In this document: positions 42,596 through 51,617 of the stretch, piece after piece
Numbering within the stretch: position 1 is the stretch's first letter
Layout: every line of letters starts with the position of its first letter
From: Algibacter lectus
GTDB lineage: Bacteria; Bacteroidota; Bacteroidia; Flavobacteriales; Flavobacteriaceae
Direction: 5' to 3'
Length of the DNA: 64,000 nt
NCBI RefSeq assembly: GCF_900112395.1
Contig: NZ_FOLN01000010.1
Coordinates: forward strand, 1 to 64,000
The notes under the pieces: generated by a model
The model's input: only the letters and a program-made list of their open reading frames with translations
What the model was told of the DNA's origin: nothing
The model's database searches: none
Made by a program: the position numbers and the translations under genes

Positions 42596-43417
42596 TTATT
42601 CACCTTCAATAGCTGTTTTTTTTAATTCACGCTTATCCAAAACACTTCTTATTTTCTTATAAACAAGAAGATAAACTGTAGCTGCTCCAAACGAAATAAG
42701 AGTACCAACATAAATTCCATGAAGTGGATAAACTATAGAAATAACAAGCGAATAAATTATTAATGAAAACATACCAATAGGAACATTTTTTATCACCGTA
42801 TGCACATGTTCTTTAGAATATGTAAAATGAATAATTAGCATAAGCGGAAACAAAGTTGTCGGAAATGCAGAGAAAAGTCCTGCCCAAGTTGGACCAACAA
42901 ATTTGGGGACACTCGTAATTACTAAAATAATTAAAGCAGCAAAAAAGGCGCGCACAAAAAGAATTTTATAATTAAGTTTAGCCTTAGTTTTTATGTTAAT
43001 ATTTTCAATACTTTTAAAAAGACGAATAAACAAAAATGAGAAAGTAATTGGGATTAATATGGCTATATATTTATTAATTTCTATAAGGTGTAATAGCGAA
43101 ACTACAGCAAAGTAAGCCGTTATAGCCGATAAAGAAGATAGCAAAATATTAAACCTTTTAAAGTATCTAGAGGCTATGTAATACACATAAACAAAAGTTA
43201 AAGCAGCCGTTAAGCCCATCATATTATAAACAGCGCTTTTTGCAGCAAAATCAGGACTAACTTCTAAGCCAAAGAAAAATAAAGTGATAGCAGATCCCGT
43301 TGGGTATCCCGATAAAATACCAGCAACTTTTGGGCTTACATTTTCAGCTAGTATTGATAAGCCGATAACAAAGGCGATAGCCACTAATAATTTAATTATG
43401 AATAATAATTCTATCAT
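42596..43417 (-). CDS. Integral membrane protein with duplicated halves (GlpM/DUF3147-like)
   Basis: The ORF opens at 43441, but ATG at 43417 (MIELLFIIKLLVAIAFVIG) places the start at the first helix. About 273 residues with eight or so hydrophobic segments. The two halves look related: VSPKVAGILSGYPTGSAITL in the first and VGPTWAGLFSAFPTTLFPLM in the second, i.e. a repeated P-x3-AG-x2-S-x-P/FPT loop. This resembles the GlpM/DUF3147 group of small four-helix proteins fused in tandem. Role unknown; a transporter-like function is inference. It stands alone, divergent from the MMPL transporter gene. Confidence 0.7.
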   Translation of the reverse strand: MIELLFIIKLLVAIAFVIGLSILAENVSPKVAGILSGYPTGSAITLFFFGLEVSPDFAAKSAVYNMMGLTAALTFVYVYYIASRYFKRFNILLSSLSAITAYFAVVSLLHLIEINKYIAILIPITFSFLFIRLFKSIENINIKTKAKLNYKILFVRAFFAALIILVITSVPKFVGPTWAGLFSAFPTTLFPLMLIIHFTYSKEHVHTVIKNVPIGMFSLIIYSLVISIVYPLHGIYVGTLISFGAATVYLLVYKKIRSVLDKRELKKTAIEGE

Positions 43418-43627
43418 TTTACTATTATTTATTTGTTGCAAGCTTGTTATAGAAAAATATCCATTTGCTTGATAACATGATTTAAATTAAGCTTCAAAAT
43501 TAGAACAATCTATTGGTTTCTTTTCAACAAAACTTCTGCTATTTTAAGTAGAATAGAGTAAAAGGCTATTAAAGTAAAATTGTGCTTCGTATCTTGTATG
43601 CTCTAAGCTAAATAGAGGCAATTACAT

Positions 43628-45871
43628 ATGATTGAAAAACTCTTAAAATACAGATATATCTACATAGTCATATTAATTTTACTTGTAGTATTTGCAGCAA
43701 TAAAAGCGCCGAATATTGAGGTAGATACCGATATATCTCAGTTTTTTCATGAAGATGATGCCGATTACACTTTTTATCAAGACATGAAATCGGAATTCTC
43801 TAGTCAGGATAATTTAATTCTATTAGGCGTTAAACATCAAGATTCTGTTTTCAATTTGGAATTTCTTAATAAAATAGAAGCGCTAACCGATAGCTTAAAA
43901 CAGATTCCGAATATAAAAAAGGTAAATAGCTTGCTAACGCTGTCTTACCCAATAAAAAGTATGTTTGGTATTATTGGGGTACCGTATTTAAAAATTGAAG
44001 ATAGCGGTAAATTAGCCTATAATAAAAAGAAAATTTTAGGCGATGAGTTACCTAAAAGCTTTATTAATAGACAAGGCGATGCGTTGTTTTTATGGATAGA
44101 AACCGAGCCAAACTTAGAGACTAAACCCTTAGATAAATTAATAGGAGATGTTAATGCCTTAAGAACCGATTACGGCGAACTTACCACGTTTTTATGGGGA
44201 AGAGAAGTTATTGATGTTTCGTTTAAAAACATTCTTATTAAAGAGATACTGACGTTTAGTTTTTGGATTTCTATTTTTTTATGTTTGAGTTTAATTTTCA
44301 TATTTAAAAAACCAGCAGCTATTTTATTTCCCATAGTGTTGGTTGTTGTGGTTATTATTTTGTTTTTGGGAGGTATGGTTACTTTGGGGAGACCTATAAG
44401 TACCATGTCTAATTTATTTCCAACTATTATTTTAATTGTAGCGGTTTCCGATGTTATTCATTTGTGCATAAAATATGATATTGAAGCTAAAAAAGGATTA
44501 TCATCTAAGCAAGCAACCAAAAATGCGTTAAGCGAAATTGGGTTTACAACCTTAATCACATCGTTTACAACAGCAGTTGGTTTTTTAGTATTGTATATGT
44601 CTCCCATGCAGGCAATGCGAAATTTTGGAGTTGAGTCGGCTATTTTAGTGATTTTAACCTTTGTTTTAACGCTTATCTTTTTGCCTATATTTTTTAGTGG
44701 TCTAAAAAAGAGAAATTTATTTACCATCAGTAAACCGTTTACGGCATTATCTACGAAGCTGTTTAAAAAGCTAGATTTAATTTATAAATATCAAAATACG
44801 GTACTTGTTGGGTTTGCTGTAGTTCTTGCTCTGAGTTGTTATGGAATGACTTTAATTAGTACAAATGGGAGTCATTATTCGTTTCCTGAAAAAACAGATT
44901 TATACAGCAGTTATAAATTCTTCGAAAATAATTTTGGAGGTTCTCGTACGTTCGAGCTTGTGCTTTCATCTAAAAATGAAAAGAAATTAAATGAGCCTGA
45001 ACTTTTAGAAACGGTTTATGCTATTGATAATTACCTAGCGGAACATCCTAATTTAAACGATGTAAAATCACCTGTAAATTATTATCAAATTATGAGTCAG
45101 GCGTATTATCCAAATACCTATAAAGAACGACCGTTACCTCTAGATATTAAGACTATTAAAAAATATGAAAAGGAACTAGCTTCACTTTTAAAGAAAGATT
45201 ATTTAGCTAATAAAAACCGAACTATTTTTAAATTTAATGCCCAGATGAAAGATTTTGGAAAGCATGATATTGATGCCATCCATACTGATATTTTGGCACA
45301 TGTAAATAGTTTAATTGCTAATAAACCAATAGAAGCAAGGCTATCTGGTATCGATATGCTTATCGATATATCTCAAGAGAAAAGTATAGAAAATACATTT
45401 TTCGGACTTTTGATTGCCATAATAATTGTGTCTATTACTTTAGGAATAGTTTATAAAAATATGGCTTTAGGTATTTTGGCTGTATTCCTTAATTTAATCC
45501 CGTTGATTATAACGGCTGGAATTATGGGGTTTTTTAAAGTCGATTTAAGAGCAGAAATTGCACTAATTTTTACAGTTGGTTTTGTTATTGCTGTAGATGA
45601 TACCATTCACCTTTTAAGTAAATTTCAATGGGAACGTAAAAAGGGAGGCTCTGTAGACTATGCTATAAAAACGGCGGTTTTAGAGTGCGGAAAAGCTATT
45701 TTGGCTACCAGTATTATTCTGGTTGGTGGCTTTTTTATTTTAATGAGTTCAGGATCGTTAGAAATTTTTATACTCGGTTTATTGGTAGGGCTTATTGTGA
45801 TTATAACCTTATTTGTAGATTTAGTTCTGGCTCCGATAGTTATATTAAAATGGTTTAAAAAGTTTCTTTAA
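43628..45871 (+). CDS. MMPL/RND-family transporter
   Basis: A 747-residue membrane protein with the RND layout in two repeats: a first helix (residues 9-27), an extracytoplasmic domain, five helices containing FPTIILIVAVSDVIHL (a D in the fourth helix), then a second loop and five helices containing LIFTVGFVIAVDDTIHLLSK. The sterol-sensing-like domains and the absence of a large periplasmic docking domain point to MMPL/HpnN-like exporters of lipids or hydrophobic compounds, rather than AcrB-type drug pumps. No membrane fusion protein gene is adjacent. Substrate unknown. Confidence 0.85.
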   Translation: MIEKLLKYRYIYIVILILLVVFAAIKAPNIEVDTDISQFFHEDDADYTFYQDMKSEFSSQDNLILLGVKHQDSVFNLEFLNKIEALTDSLKQIPNIKKVNSLLTLSYPIKSMFGIIGVPYLKIEDSGKLAYNKKKILGDELPKSFINRQGDALFLWIETEPNLETKPLDKLIGDVNALRTDYGELTTFLWGREVIDVSFKNILIKEILTFSFWISIFLCLSLIFIFKKPAAILFPIVLVVVVIILFLGGMVTLGRPISTMSNLFPTIILIVAVSDVIHLCIKYDIEAKKGLSSKQATKNALSEIGFTTLITSFTTAVGFLVLYMSPMQAMRNFGVESAILVILTFVLTLIFLPIFFSGLKKRNLFTISKPFTALSTKLFKKLDLIYKYQNTVLVGFAVVLALSCYGMTLISTNGSHYSFPEKTDLYSSYKFFENNFGGSRTFELVLSSKNEKKLNEPELLETVYAIDNYLAEHPNLNDVKSPVNYYQIMSQAYYPNTYKERPLPLDIKTIKKYEKELASLLKKDYLANKNRTIFKFNAQMKDFGKHDIDAIHTDILAHVNSLIANKPIEARLSGIDMLIDISQEKSIENTFFGLLIAIIIVSITLGIVYKNMALGILAVFLNLIPLIITAGIMGFFKVDLRAEIALIFTVGFVIAVDDTIHLLSKFQWERKKGGSVDYAIKTAVLECGKAILATSIILVGGFFILMSSGSLEIFILGLLVGLIVIITLFVDLVLAPIVILKWFKKFL

Positions 45872-45895
45872 AAAGAACTTAAATATTGTTGTGGG

Positions 45896-46609
45896 CTATC
45901 TTATTTGGTAGATGGAAAAATTACTATCTGTTTTTCCTCCAAGAACATCGACAGTTAAAATAGCTGGTAATCCGAGTAATCGCGAAGATGTTAATTTGAA
46001 TTCAATAGTATCACCTACGCTTAAATCGGTGGTAGCGGTTACGGATCTAATCGGCGAAGTTGATACATCTGTTAATATTAAAGGTACGGAGACAACAACA
46101 CTAGTATAACTTTGCTCAGCTATTAAAATATTATTTTTGTAAATACCGATGCCGTAATCTGTACTTACACTAATTAATGTAGGATCTACTTTTATTTGCG
46201 CGTTAATAATATATATACCTTCCTGTTTAGCTGTAAATGTATTTGTAGTTAAATCGAATTCATCGTTATTGTCTACTTCTTCACTATCAAATGTTATTTT
46301 AGAGCTTCCAAGAGTAAGTGATAAGGTTTGAGGGCCTCCACTAGAAAATGAAGCCTTAACTATTGTTGGTAATGCAGCATCTATAATATCGTTGGCAAGT
46401 ACCGTGTTAACAATGCCTGATTTAGAAATAACTAAAATAGAATCTTGTATAACTTCTATATCGTTTTCGTTTACAGTACTTCTTACTTTAAGTGTACCAT
46501 TTACATCTAGCATAGCTTCGGGGCTAGTGGTGCCAATTCCTACTTGGGCAAATGATACTGTAGACAGTAAGAATAATAATACAGGGAATATAGCATGTAA
46601 TTTCCTCAT
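45896..46609 (-). CDS. Secreted protein with C1q/TNF-like domain
   Basis: A 237-residue protein. Signal peptide (ending STVSFAQ) followed by VGIGTTSPEAMLDVNGTLKV, the N-terminal motif of many Flavobacteriaceae surface proteins related to tail-fibre and chaperone-type sequences. Residues about 90-230 form a beta-rich C1q-like jelly roll: a strand-rich core with the GIYIINAQIKV, DYGIGIYKNNILIAE and LSVGDTIEFKLTSS segments typical of the C1q/TNF fold. Probably a secreted or surface-exposed trimer. No sorting domain of type IX was seen, so the export route past the periplasm is unclear. Confidence 0.75.
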   Translation of the reverse strand: MRKLHAIFPVLLFLLSTVSFAQVGIGTTSPEAMLDVNGTLKVRSTVNENDIEVIQDSILVISKSGIVNTVLANDIIDAALPTIVKASFSSGGPQTLSLTLGSSKITFDSEEVDNNDEFDLTTNTFTAKQEGIYIINAQIKVDPTLISVSTDYGIGIYKNNILIAEQSYTSVVVSVPLILTDVSTSPIRSVTATTDLSVGDTIEFKLTSSRLLGLPAILTVDVLGGKTDSNFSIYQIR

Positions 46610-46939
46610 GATATTTTGTTTTGGTTGATCTTCGGGAGAAAGATTCGATTAAAATAATAAAAAATAAAATAAAATTCTGACAATAATAGTGGTTTTTCGA
46701 CTACGTGTATGTTTTTTGTCGAGGTTTTATAAAAAGTAGAAGTAAATTTTAATTATTAAGATAATTTATATCGTTTTTGCGAGAAAATTAAACTGTAAGC
46801 TTGATTGTATATTAGTATTAGGTTACCGCCAATTCTTTTAATATCAATATGAACCCCAGCATTATTTTCTTCCTGTAAATTAAAATTATAATTAGTAGAA
46901 ACTGTATTTTTACAAAAAAGAATACAATTTCAATTTCTC
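46610..46939. other. Intergenic region before mazG with a possible gene remnant
   Basis: 330 bp without an intact gene. On the minus strand an open frame ends with TAA at about 46758-46760 and carries about 50 codons of protein-like composition (ending YSLIFSQKRYKLS) but no ATG. It may be the 3' end of a lost gene or chance. No hairpin or clean promoter was seen. Confidence 0.35.
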
Positions 46940-47713
46940 ATGAATTCTAGAGCAAATCAACTAACAGCATTCGATAGATTATTAACTATTATGGACGAGC
47001 TTCGTGAGCAATGCCCATGGGATAAAAAGCAAACCATGGAAACGCTTCGTCATTTAACCATAGAAGAAACGTATGAGCTGGGTGATGCTATTTTGGATAA
47101 AGATTTAGAGGAAGTAAAAAAAGAACTAGGCGATGTGCTTTTGCATATTGTATTTTACGCTAAAATTGGTAGCGAAACTAAAGATTTTGATATAGGTGAT
47201 GTTTGTAATTCTATCTGTGAAAAATTGATACACAGACATCCACATATTTATAGCAATGTAAAAGTTGAAAACGAAGAAGATGTTAAAAGAAACTGGGAAA
47301 ACTTAAAACTTAAAGAAGGAAAATCTAGTGTTTTAGAAGGCGTACCAAAAAGTTTGCCTGCACTTGTAAAAGCAGGACGAATTCAAGAAAAAGTAGCTGG
47401 TGTAGGTTTCGATTGGGAAGAACCTTCTCAGGTTTGGGAAAAAGTAGAAGAAGAGCTTAATGAGTTTAAAGTAGAAGTTGAAGTAAACGACCAAGATGCT
47501 ATGGAAAGTGAATTTGGAGATGTTTTGTTCTCGCTGGTAAACTATGCACGTTTTAAAAATATTAACCCAGAAAATGCTCTAGAACGTACTAATAAAAAAT
47601 TTACTAAACGTTTTCAATATCTAGAAGAAAAAGCTAAAAGTTTAAATAAACCATTGAGAGACATGACGCTTGCCGAAATGGATGTGTTTTGGGAAGAAGC
47701 CAAAAAACTATAA
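46940..47713 (+). CDS. mazG: Nucleoside triphosphate pyrophosphohydrolase MazG
   Basis: A 257-residue protein with two MazG domains. The first has LREQCPWDKKQTMETLRHLTIEETYELGDAI and EELGD-like VKKELGDVLLHIVFYA; the second has EELNEFKVEV and ESEFGDVLFSLVNYA. The E-E-x-E/D and E-x2-D residues bind magnesium. It hydrolyses all NTPs to NMPs and pyrophosphate, cleaning abnormal nucleotides. Length agrees with E. coli MazG (263). Stands alone. Confidence 0.94.
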   Translation: MNSRANQLTAFDRLLTIMDELREQCPWDKKQTMETLRHLTIEETYELGDAILDKDLEEVKKELGDVLLHIVFYAKIGSETKDFDIGDVCNSICEKLIHRHPHIYSNVKVENEEDVKRNWENLKLKEGKSSVLEGVPKSLPALVKAGRIQEKVAGVGFDWEEPSQVWEKVEEELNEFKVEVEVNDQDAMESEFGDVLFSLVNYARFKNINPENALERTNKKFTKRFQYLEEKAKSLNKPLRDMTLAEMDVFWEEAKKL

Positions 47714-47764
47714 TATTATAAAACAAGCGTTTTTTACGAATTGTATTTATCTTAACATGGTTAA

Positions 47765-47796
47765 TTTGCTATTGGGGTTCATTTTATTTAAATTTG
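47765..47796 (+). promoter_or_regulatory. Promoter upstream of the GNAT-proCBA genes
   Basis: TTTG (47765-47768), 20-bp spacer and TAAATTTG (47789-47796) match the Bacteroidota -33/-7 consensus. The start would be near 47800, about 240 nt before the GNAT gene and right at the ATG of a short leader ORF. Confidence 0.6.
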
Positions 47797-47800
47797 CATC

Positions 47801-47902
47801 ATGGTAAAAGGCATACATGAGAAAAGAAATATCAGAATCTTTAACTTCAACTTTCTAGTTTTTAGAAATCAGTCGGATAAATTCATTCCTCCTGCATTCT
47901 AG
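47801..47902 (+). CDS. Candidate leader peptide, 33 aa
   Basis: An ORF ATG-TAG of 33 codons starting at the predicted transcription start (so nearly leaderless). It begins MVKGIHEKRNIRIF and ends with FIPPAF; it contains three Arg and seven Phe. It precedes a terminator-like hairpin. Whether it is translated is unknown; it may be a leader sensing an amino acid, but no run of one codon makes the signal obvious. Confidence 0.3.
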   Translation: MVKGIHEKRNIRIFNFNFLVFRNQSDKFIPPAF

Positions 47903-47941
47903 TATTCAGCCAATCTCCTTACTCAATTTTTAAACGTTAAT

Positions 47942-47976
47942 TATTTACTTATTAGTTTATAAGTGAATAGTTTTTT
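47942..47976 (+). terminator. Candidate attenuator hairpin
   Basis: An 11-bp stem (TATTTACTTAT 47942-47952; ATAAGTGAATA 47959-47969, one G-T pair) with 6-nt loop followed by G and six T. It lies inside the transcribed leader, 60 bp before the GNAT start. The stem is AT-rich, so the terminator would be weak. Confidence 0.4.
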
Positions 47977-48037
47977 GCGTTTACCTCATTTTTATGTTTA
48001 CCTAAATTTAGGTATACCCACAAATAATAATCATTTA

Positions 48038-48475
48038 ATGACTATTACGACTTTTGATGCCTTTTCTAGGTTGTCAATCAATGATATATCACGTATTTCC
48101 AAGTTTTTGCATGAATATTCTGGTGAGTTTACAGACACCAAAAGTGCCATCCAAAAATCAATTATGTATGCTGCAAAAGAAGTTCCAGGACTTGGCGGTT
48201 ATGTTTTTATTATGGAAAAGAAACAAGAAATTTTAGGAGCCATAGTTGTTAATAGAACAGGTATGAACGAGTATTTAGCAGAAAACATATTGGTATATAT
48301 GGCTGTTAAAACCGAGTATAGAGGTAGAGGGATTGCTCAGAAGTTAATAGAACATACCATAAAATATTGTGATGGCGATATCGCTATACACGTAAATAAA
48401 GATAACCCAGTTATAGAATTATTCGAAAAACAAGGGTTTAAAGCAAGAAATATAGAAATGCGATTAGTTCGATAA
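48038..48475 (+). CDS. GNAT-family N-acetyltransferase
   Basis: The ORF opens at 47963 within the attenuator-like hairpin; the ATG at 48038 (MTITTFDAFSRLSIND) is preferred, giving 145 residues. The acetyl-CoA binding motif is VKTEYRGRGIAQKLIEHTIKYC (Q/R-x-x-G-x-G/A type), followed by the GNAT beta-5 pattern IAIHVNKDNPVIELFEKQGF. The substrate is unknown. It heads a set ending in proC-proB-proA; similar acetyltransferases are often found by arginine or proline genes in Flavobacteriaceae, but a biosynthetic role is only inferred. Confidence 0.85.
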   Translation: MTITTFDAFSRLSINDISRISKFLHEYSGEFTDTKSAIQKSIMYAAKEVPGLGGYVFIMEKKQEILGAIVVNRTGMNEYLAENILVYMAVKTEYRGRGIAQKLIEHTIKYCDGDIAIHVNKDNPVIELFEKQGFKARNIEMRLVR

Positions 48476-48501
48476 TCCATTTTAAAAAACACACACAGAA
48501 C

Positions 48502-48693
48502 ATGAAGATTATACAAATAAAGAGAAAAACATCTTACGAGAAAATACATAGCGTAAAAATGGGCGAACTTACAAGTAAAGTAACACACATTAGAAAATAC
48601 TTGTTTGGTTTACCTATAAAAACGCTTCATAAATATCGTGAAACATATTATGGTGAAGTTAAAGATTACAAAGATTGTATTCTTTTTGTTTAA
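48502..48693 (+). CDS. Hypothetical protein, 63 aa
   Basis: Not recognised. A short basic protein (MKIIQIKRKTSYEKIHSV to KDYKDCILFV) between the GNAT and proC genes, in line with both and with short gaps (26 and 35 bp), so probably co-transcribed. No signal peptide or helix. Supported only by context and by the even ORF spacing. Confidence 0.5.
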   Translation: MKIIQIKRKTSYEKIHSVKMGELTSKVTHIRKYLFGLPIKTLHKYRETYYGEVKDYKDCILFV

Positions 48694-48728
48694 CCAAATT
48701 TTTAATAATTAATTTAAATATATATTAA

Positions 48729-49535
48729 ATGAAAGTACTGGTAATTGGAGCAGGAAACATGGGGCTTACTTATGCACAAGGCATGTCTAAATCTAGACTG
48801 CTTAAAAAGAGAAATATTATGGTTTTGGATAAATCTGAAGAGAAATTGGAGGAGCTCAACCAAATATCACATTTTGATGCATTTAAAGAGCTTGAAGACT
48901 GCGTGCCAAAAGCAGATATCATTTTTATTGCAGTAAAACCATACCATGCTGAAGGCGTTTTTAAAGCCATCAACAAATTGGTAAACTCACAACAAATTAT
49001 TGTCTCTATTATGGCAGGTGTAACAATAGCCTCTATAAAAGAACTAACAGGTTTAGAAAAAGTTGTACGTGCTATGCCTAATTTACCGGCACAAATAGGT
49101 AAAGGCTTAACATCTTACGTAACATCACCAGAAATTTCTAGAATAGAAATGCTAACGGTAGAAAGTTTATTGGATACCACAGGTAAATCAATGCGAGTTT
49201 CTAACGAAAACTTTATAGATGCCTCTACAGGTATTTCGGGAAGTGGACCAGCTTATGTATTCTATTTTATGCAAAGTATGATGGAAGCGGCTTTACAAAT
49301 GGGCTTTTCTAAAAACGACTCTACAGTATTGGTAAGTCAAACTTTTACAGGTGCTGTAGAACTTTTTAATCAATCTAATCTATCTCCAAACTCGTGGATG
49401 GATCGAGTAGCTTCTAAAGGAGGCACTACACGTGCCGCGCTAGACTCTATGGAAGATAATAATGTTAATGAATTAATTAAAGAAGCCGCTTTTGCTGCAT
49501 TTAGTCGTGCAGTAGAAATGGGAAAAGAACACTAA
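48729..49535 (+). CDS. proC: Pyrroline-5-carboxylate reductase
   Basis: A 268-residue ProC. NADPH-binding GAGNMGLTYAQGM at 7-19, MPNLPAQIGKG, and the C-terminal signature SGSGPAYVFYFMQSM followed by SKGGTTRAALDSM. Converts 1-pyrroline-5-carboxylate to proline, last step of the pathway. Length equals the bacterial norm (about 270). proB begins one base after its stop codon. Confidence 0.95.
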   Translation: MKVLVIGAGNMGLTYAQGMSKSRLLKKRNIMVLDKSEEKLEELNQISHFDAFKELEDCVPKADIIFIAVKPYHAEGVFKAINKLVNSQQIIVSIMAGVTIASIKELTGLEKVVRAMPNLPAQIGKGLTSYVTSPEISRIEMLTVESLLDTTGKSMRVSNENFIDASTGISGSGPAYVFYFMQSMMEAALQMGFSKNDSTVLVSQTFTGAVELFNQSNLSPNSWMDRVASKGGTTRAALDSMEDNNVNELIKEAAFAAFSRAVEMGKEH

Positions 49536-49536
49536 A

Positions 49537-50307
49537 ATGTGTAAACAAAGAATAGTGATTAAGGTTGGTACTAATGTAATGACCAACAAAGATAATAGAA
49601 TTGTAAGACCAGTTTTAAGACGATTGGTAAAACAAATAGCAGAGCTTTACGAGCGTGATATCATGACGATATTAGTCTCTTCTGGTTCTGCCATTGCAGG
49701 AAAAGAAGTTTTAGGGAAATCTAAAATTAAAGATAAAACCGTACGGCGCCAAGTATATTCTTCTATTGGGCAACCAAGAATGATGCGTCTTTATTATGAT
49801 ATTTTTCATGATTATGGAATGAAGTGTGCGCAAGTACTACCTACAAAGCGAGATTTTAGCCCAGGAGTACACAGGCAAAATATGATTAACTGTTGTGAAG
49901 GTTTACTTTCAGAAGGTGTTATTCCTATTGCTAATGAGGATGATGCCGTATCGGTAACCATGTCTATGTTTTCTGATAATGACGAGCTGGCGAGTTTAAT
50001 TGCTCAGCTAATTAACGCAGATAAGCTTATTATTCTAACCGATATAGATGGTCTTTATACAGGGCATCCGGAAGCGGAAAGTAGCGATTTAATAAAAAAT
50101 GTAGATCCGGGGGACGATCTTAATAAATATATTCAGGACAATAATAAAGGTGAAGGAGAAGGCCGTGGTGGTATGGGATCTAAATTAGATTATGCGCAAC
50201 AAACTGCAGCCAACAACATTCCAACTTTTATTGCTAATGGAAAAAGTGATAACACCATTATCGATATTATAGACGGAAAAGCTGTAGGAACTAAGGTGTC
50301 ACTTTAA
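49537..50307 (+). CDS. proB: Glutamate 5-kinase (catalytic domain only)
   Basis: A 256-residue amino-acid kinase. The start RIVIKVGTNVMT, the VSSGSAIAGKEVLG segment, ILTDIDGLYTGHPE and GRGGMGSKLDYAQQTAA define ProB. It lacks the C-terminal PUA domain found in E. coli ProB (367 residues), as do a number of shorter bacterial enzymes. Forms glutamyl phosphate, used by ProA directly downstream (13-bp gap). Feedback control by proline may differ without PUA. Confidence 0.93.
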   Translation: MCKQRIVIKVGTNVMTNKDNRIVRPVLRRLVKQIAELYERDIMTILVSSGSAIAGKEVLGKSKIKDKTVRRQVYSSIGQPRMMRLYYDIFHDYGMKCAQVLPTKRDFSPGVHRQNMINCCEGLLSEGVIPIANEDDAVSVTMSMFSDNDELASLIAQLINADKLIILTDIDGLYTGHPEAESSDLIKNVDPGDDLNKYIQDNNKGEGEGRGGMGSKLDYAQQTAANNIPTFIANGKSDNTIIDIIDGKAVGTKVSL

Positions 50308-50320
50308 AAAAAGAGAGAAA

Positions 50321-51520
50321 ATGGAATTATTATCAGAAGAAATAAAAAATAGTGTTTTAAAAAGTATGGAGGTTCTTTTAAAGGAACATGAGGATACTTT
50401 ATTAAATGCAAACAAAAAAGATATAGCGGCTTTTAATCAAGAAGATCAAGCCATGTACGATCGCTTAATTCTTAATAAAGATAAGGTCGATGGTATGATT
50501 ACCGCAATACAGGTAGTGCGTGAACAAGAGGATCCTGTGAATAAAATAATTAGCAGAAAACAGTTTGATAACGGTTTGGATGTTGTGAATAAAACAGCAC
50601 CATTTGGAACTATTATGATTATTTATGAATCTAGACCAGATGTAACTGTAGAGGCTACAGTGCTTGCTTTTAAAGCTAATAATAAAATACTGCTTAAAGG
50701 AGGTAAAGAAGCCGTACACAGTAACACAGCTATTGTAAAACTTTGGCATATGGCATTAGAAGAGCATAATCTGAGCACCGATTATATTCAAATGTTAACC
50801 ATGAATAGAGCAGAAACTCAAGCTTTTTTAAGAAACCCTACCGAGCAACTCGATTTAATAGTGCCTAGAGGTGGCGAGCAGCTTATAAAGTTTGTAAAAG
50901 AGCATGCTAAGTGTGCTGTTTTAGTGAGCGGACGTGGTAATAACTTTTTATACATTGATGAGGCTGCCGATTGGAAACAAACCATAGAGGTGATTTTAAA
51001 TGCTAAAACTCAAAAAATTTCGGCATGTAATGCTTTAGATAAAATTTTAGTAAGTAAAAAACTTCCTGATTATGCAGGTAGAATTTTAAATTTAAATGAA
51101 ATTTTAAAAGACAGTGGTGTAGAGGTTTTAGTTGATGAAGAAACAAAATCTATTTTAAGTGATGAAAAACTTATAACAGATGATTCCATTTGGTATCAAG
51201 AATTTCTTGAAATGAAATGTTGTATTGGTACCGTAAATTCGGTTTTTGATGTTATTGAAAAAATAAACGAATACTCTGGTGGACATTCTGCTACAGTCAT
51301 GACGACTAATACAGATATTGCTAAGAAATTCATGGAACAAGTAGATTGTGCTGTGGTATATCAAAACGCATCAACACGTTTTACCGATGGCGGACAAATA
51401 GGTGTAGGAGCAGAGCTTGCTATAAGTACAGATAAATTACACCATCGCGGACCATTAGGGTTAAAGGAGCTTGTTACCAATAAATATTATGTTTTTGGAG
51501 ACGGCCATGTTCGTGTTTAA
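50321..51520 (+). CDS. proA: Glutamate-5-semialdehyde dehydrogenase (gamma-glutamyl phosphate reductase)
   Basis: A 399-residue aldehyde-dehydrogenase-fold enzyme. Motifs: IIYESRPDVTVEATVLAFKANN, LLKGGKEAVHSN, the catalytic-Cys region KTQKISACNALDKILV, and STRFTDGGQIGVGAELAIST. Reduces glutamyl phosphate to the semialdehyde. Length close to the usual 415. Last gene of the GNAT-proCBA set; a very strong terminator follows. Confidence 0.95.
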   Translation: MELLSEEIKNSVLKSMEVLLKEHEDTLLNANKKDIAAFNQEDQAMYDRLILNKDKVDGMITAIQVVREQEDPVNKIISRKQFDNGLDVVNKTAPFGTIMIIYESRPDVTVEATVLAFKANNKILLKGGKEAVHSNTAIVKLWHMALEEHNLSTDYIQMLTMNRAETQAFLRNPTEQLDLIVPRGGEQLIKFVKEHAKCAVLVSGRGNNFLYIDEAADWKQTIEVILNAKTQKISACNALDKILVSKKLPDYAGRILNLNEILKDSGVEVLVDEETKSILSDEKLITDDSIWYQEFLEMKCCIGTVNSVFDVIEKINEYSGGHSATVMTTNTDIAKKFMEQVDCAVVYQNASTRFTDGGQIGVGAELAISTDKLHHRGPLGLKELVTNKYYVFGDGHVRV

Positions 51521-51554
51521 TATTTTAGTGTTTTAGAAAACACGACATGAAACT

Positions 51555-51591
51555 AAAAAGGCAGCTTAGAATTTTTCTAAGCTGCCTTTTT
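51555..51591. terminator. Bidirectional intrinsic terminator of proA and the DUF349 gene
   Basis: A perfect 17-bp stem (arms 51555-51571 and 51575-51591; core AAAGGCAGCTTAGAA / TTCTAAGCTGCCTTT) with T tract, between convergent genes. Confidence 0.92.
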
Positions 51592-51617
51592 TCTATTGTA
51601 ATAAATAGTGTTACAAA

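Larger units (their letters stand above)
47714..48037 (+). other. Long leader region upstream of the GNAT-proCBA genes
   Basis: 324 bp between mazG and the GNAT start. It contains, in order, a good promoter (47765-47796), a 33-codon ORF (47801-47902) and an AT-rich hairpin followed by six T residues (47942-47976). This order is that of a leader peptide/attenuator. The remaining 60 bp before the GNAT gene show nothing recognisable. Confidence 0.5.

Noticed and set aside
48038-51520. Reading the GNAT-proCBA set as an arginine operon that lost argG/argC/argD
   Set aside because: The GNAT does not clearly match the acetyltransferase of arginine clusters and no remnants of arg genes are visible.
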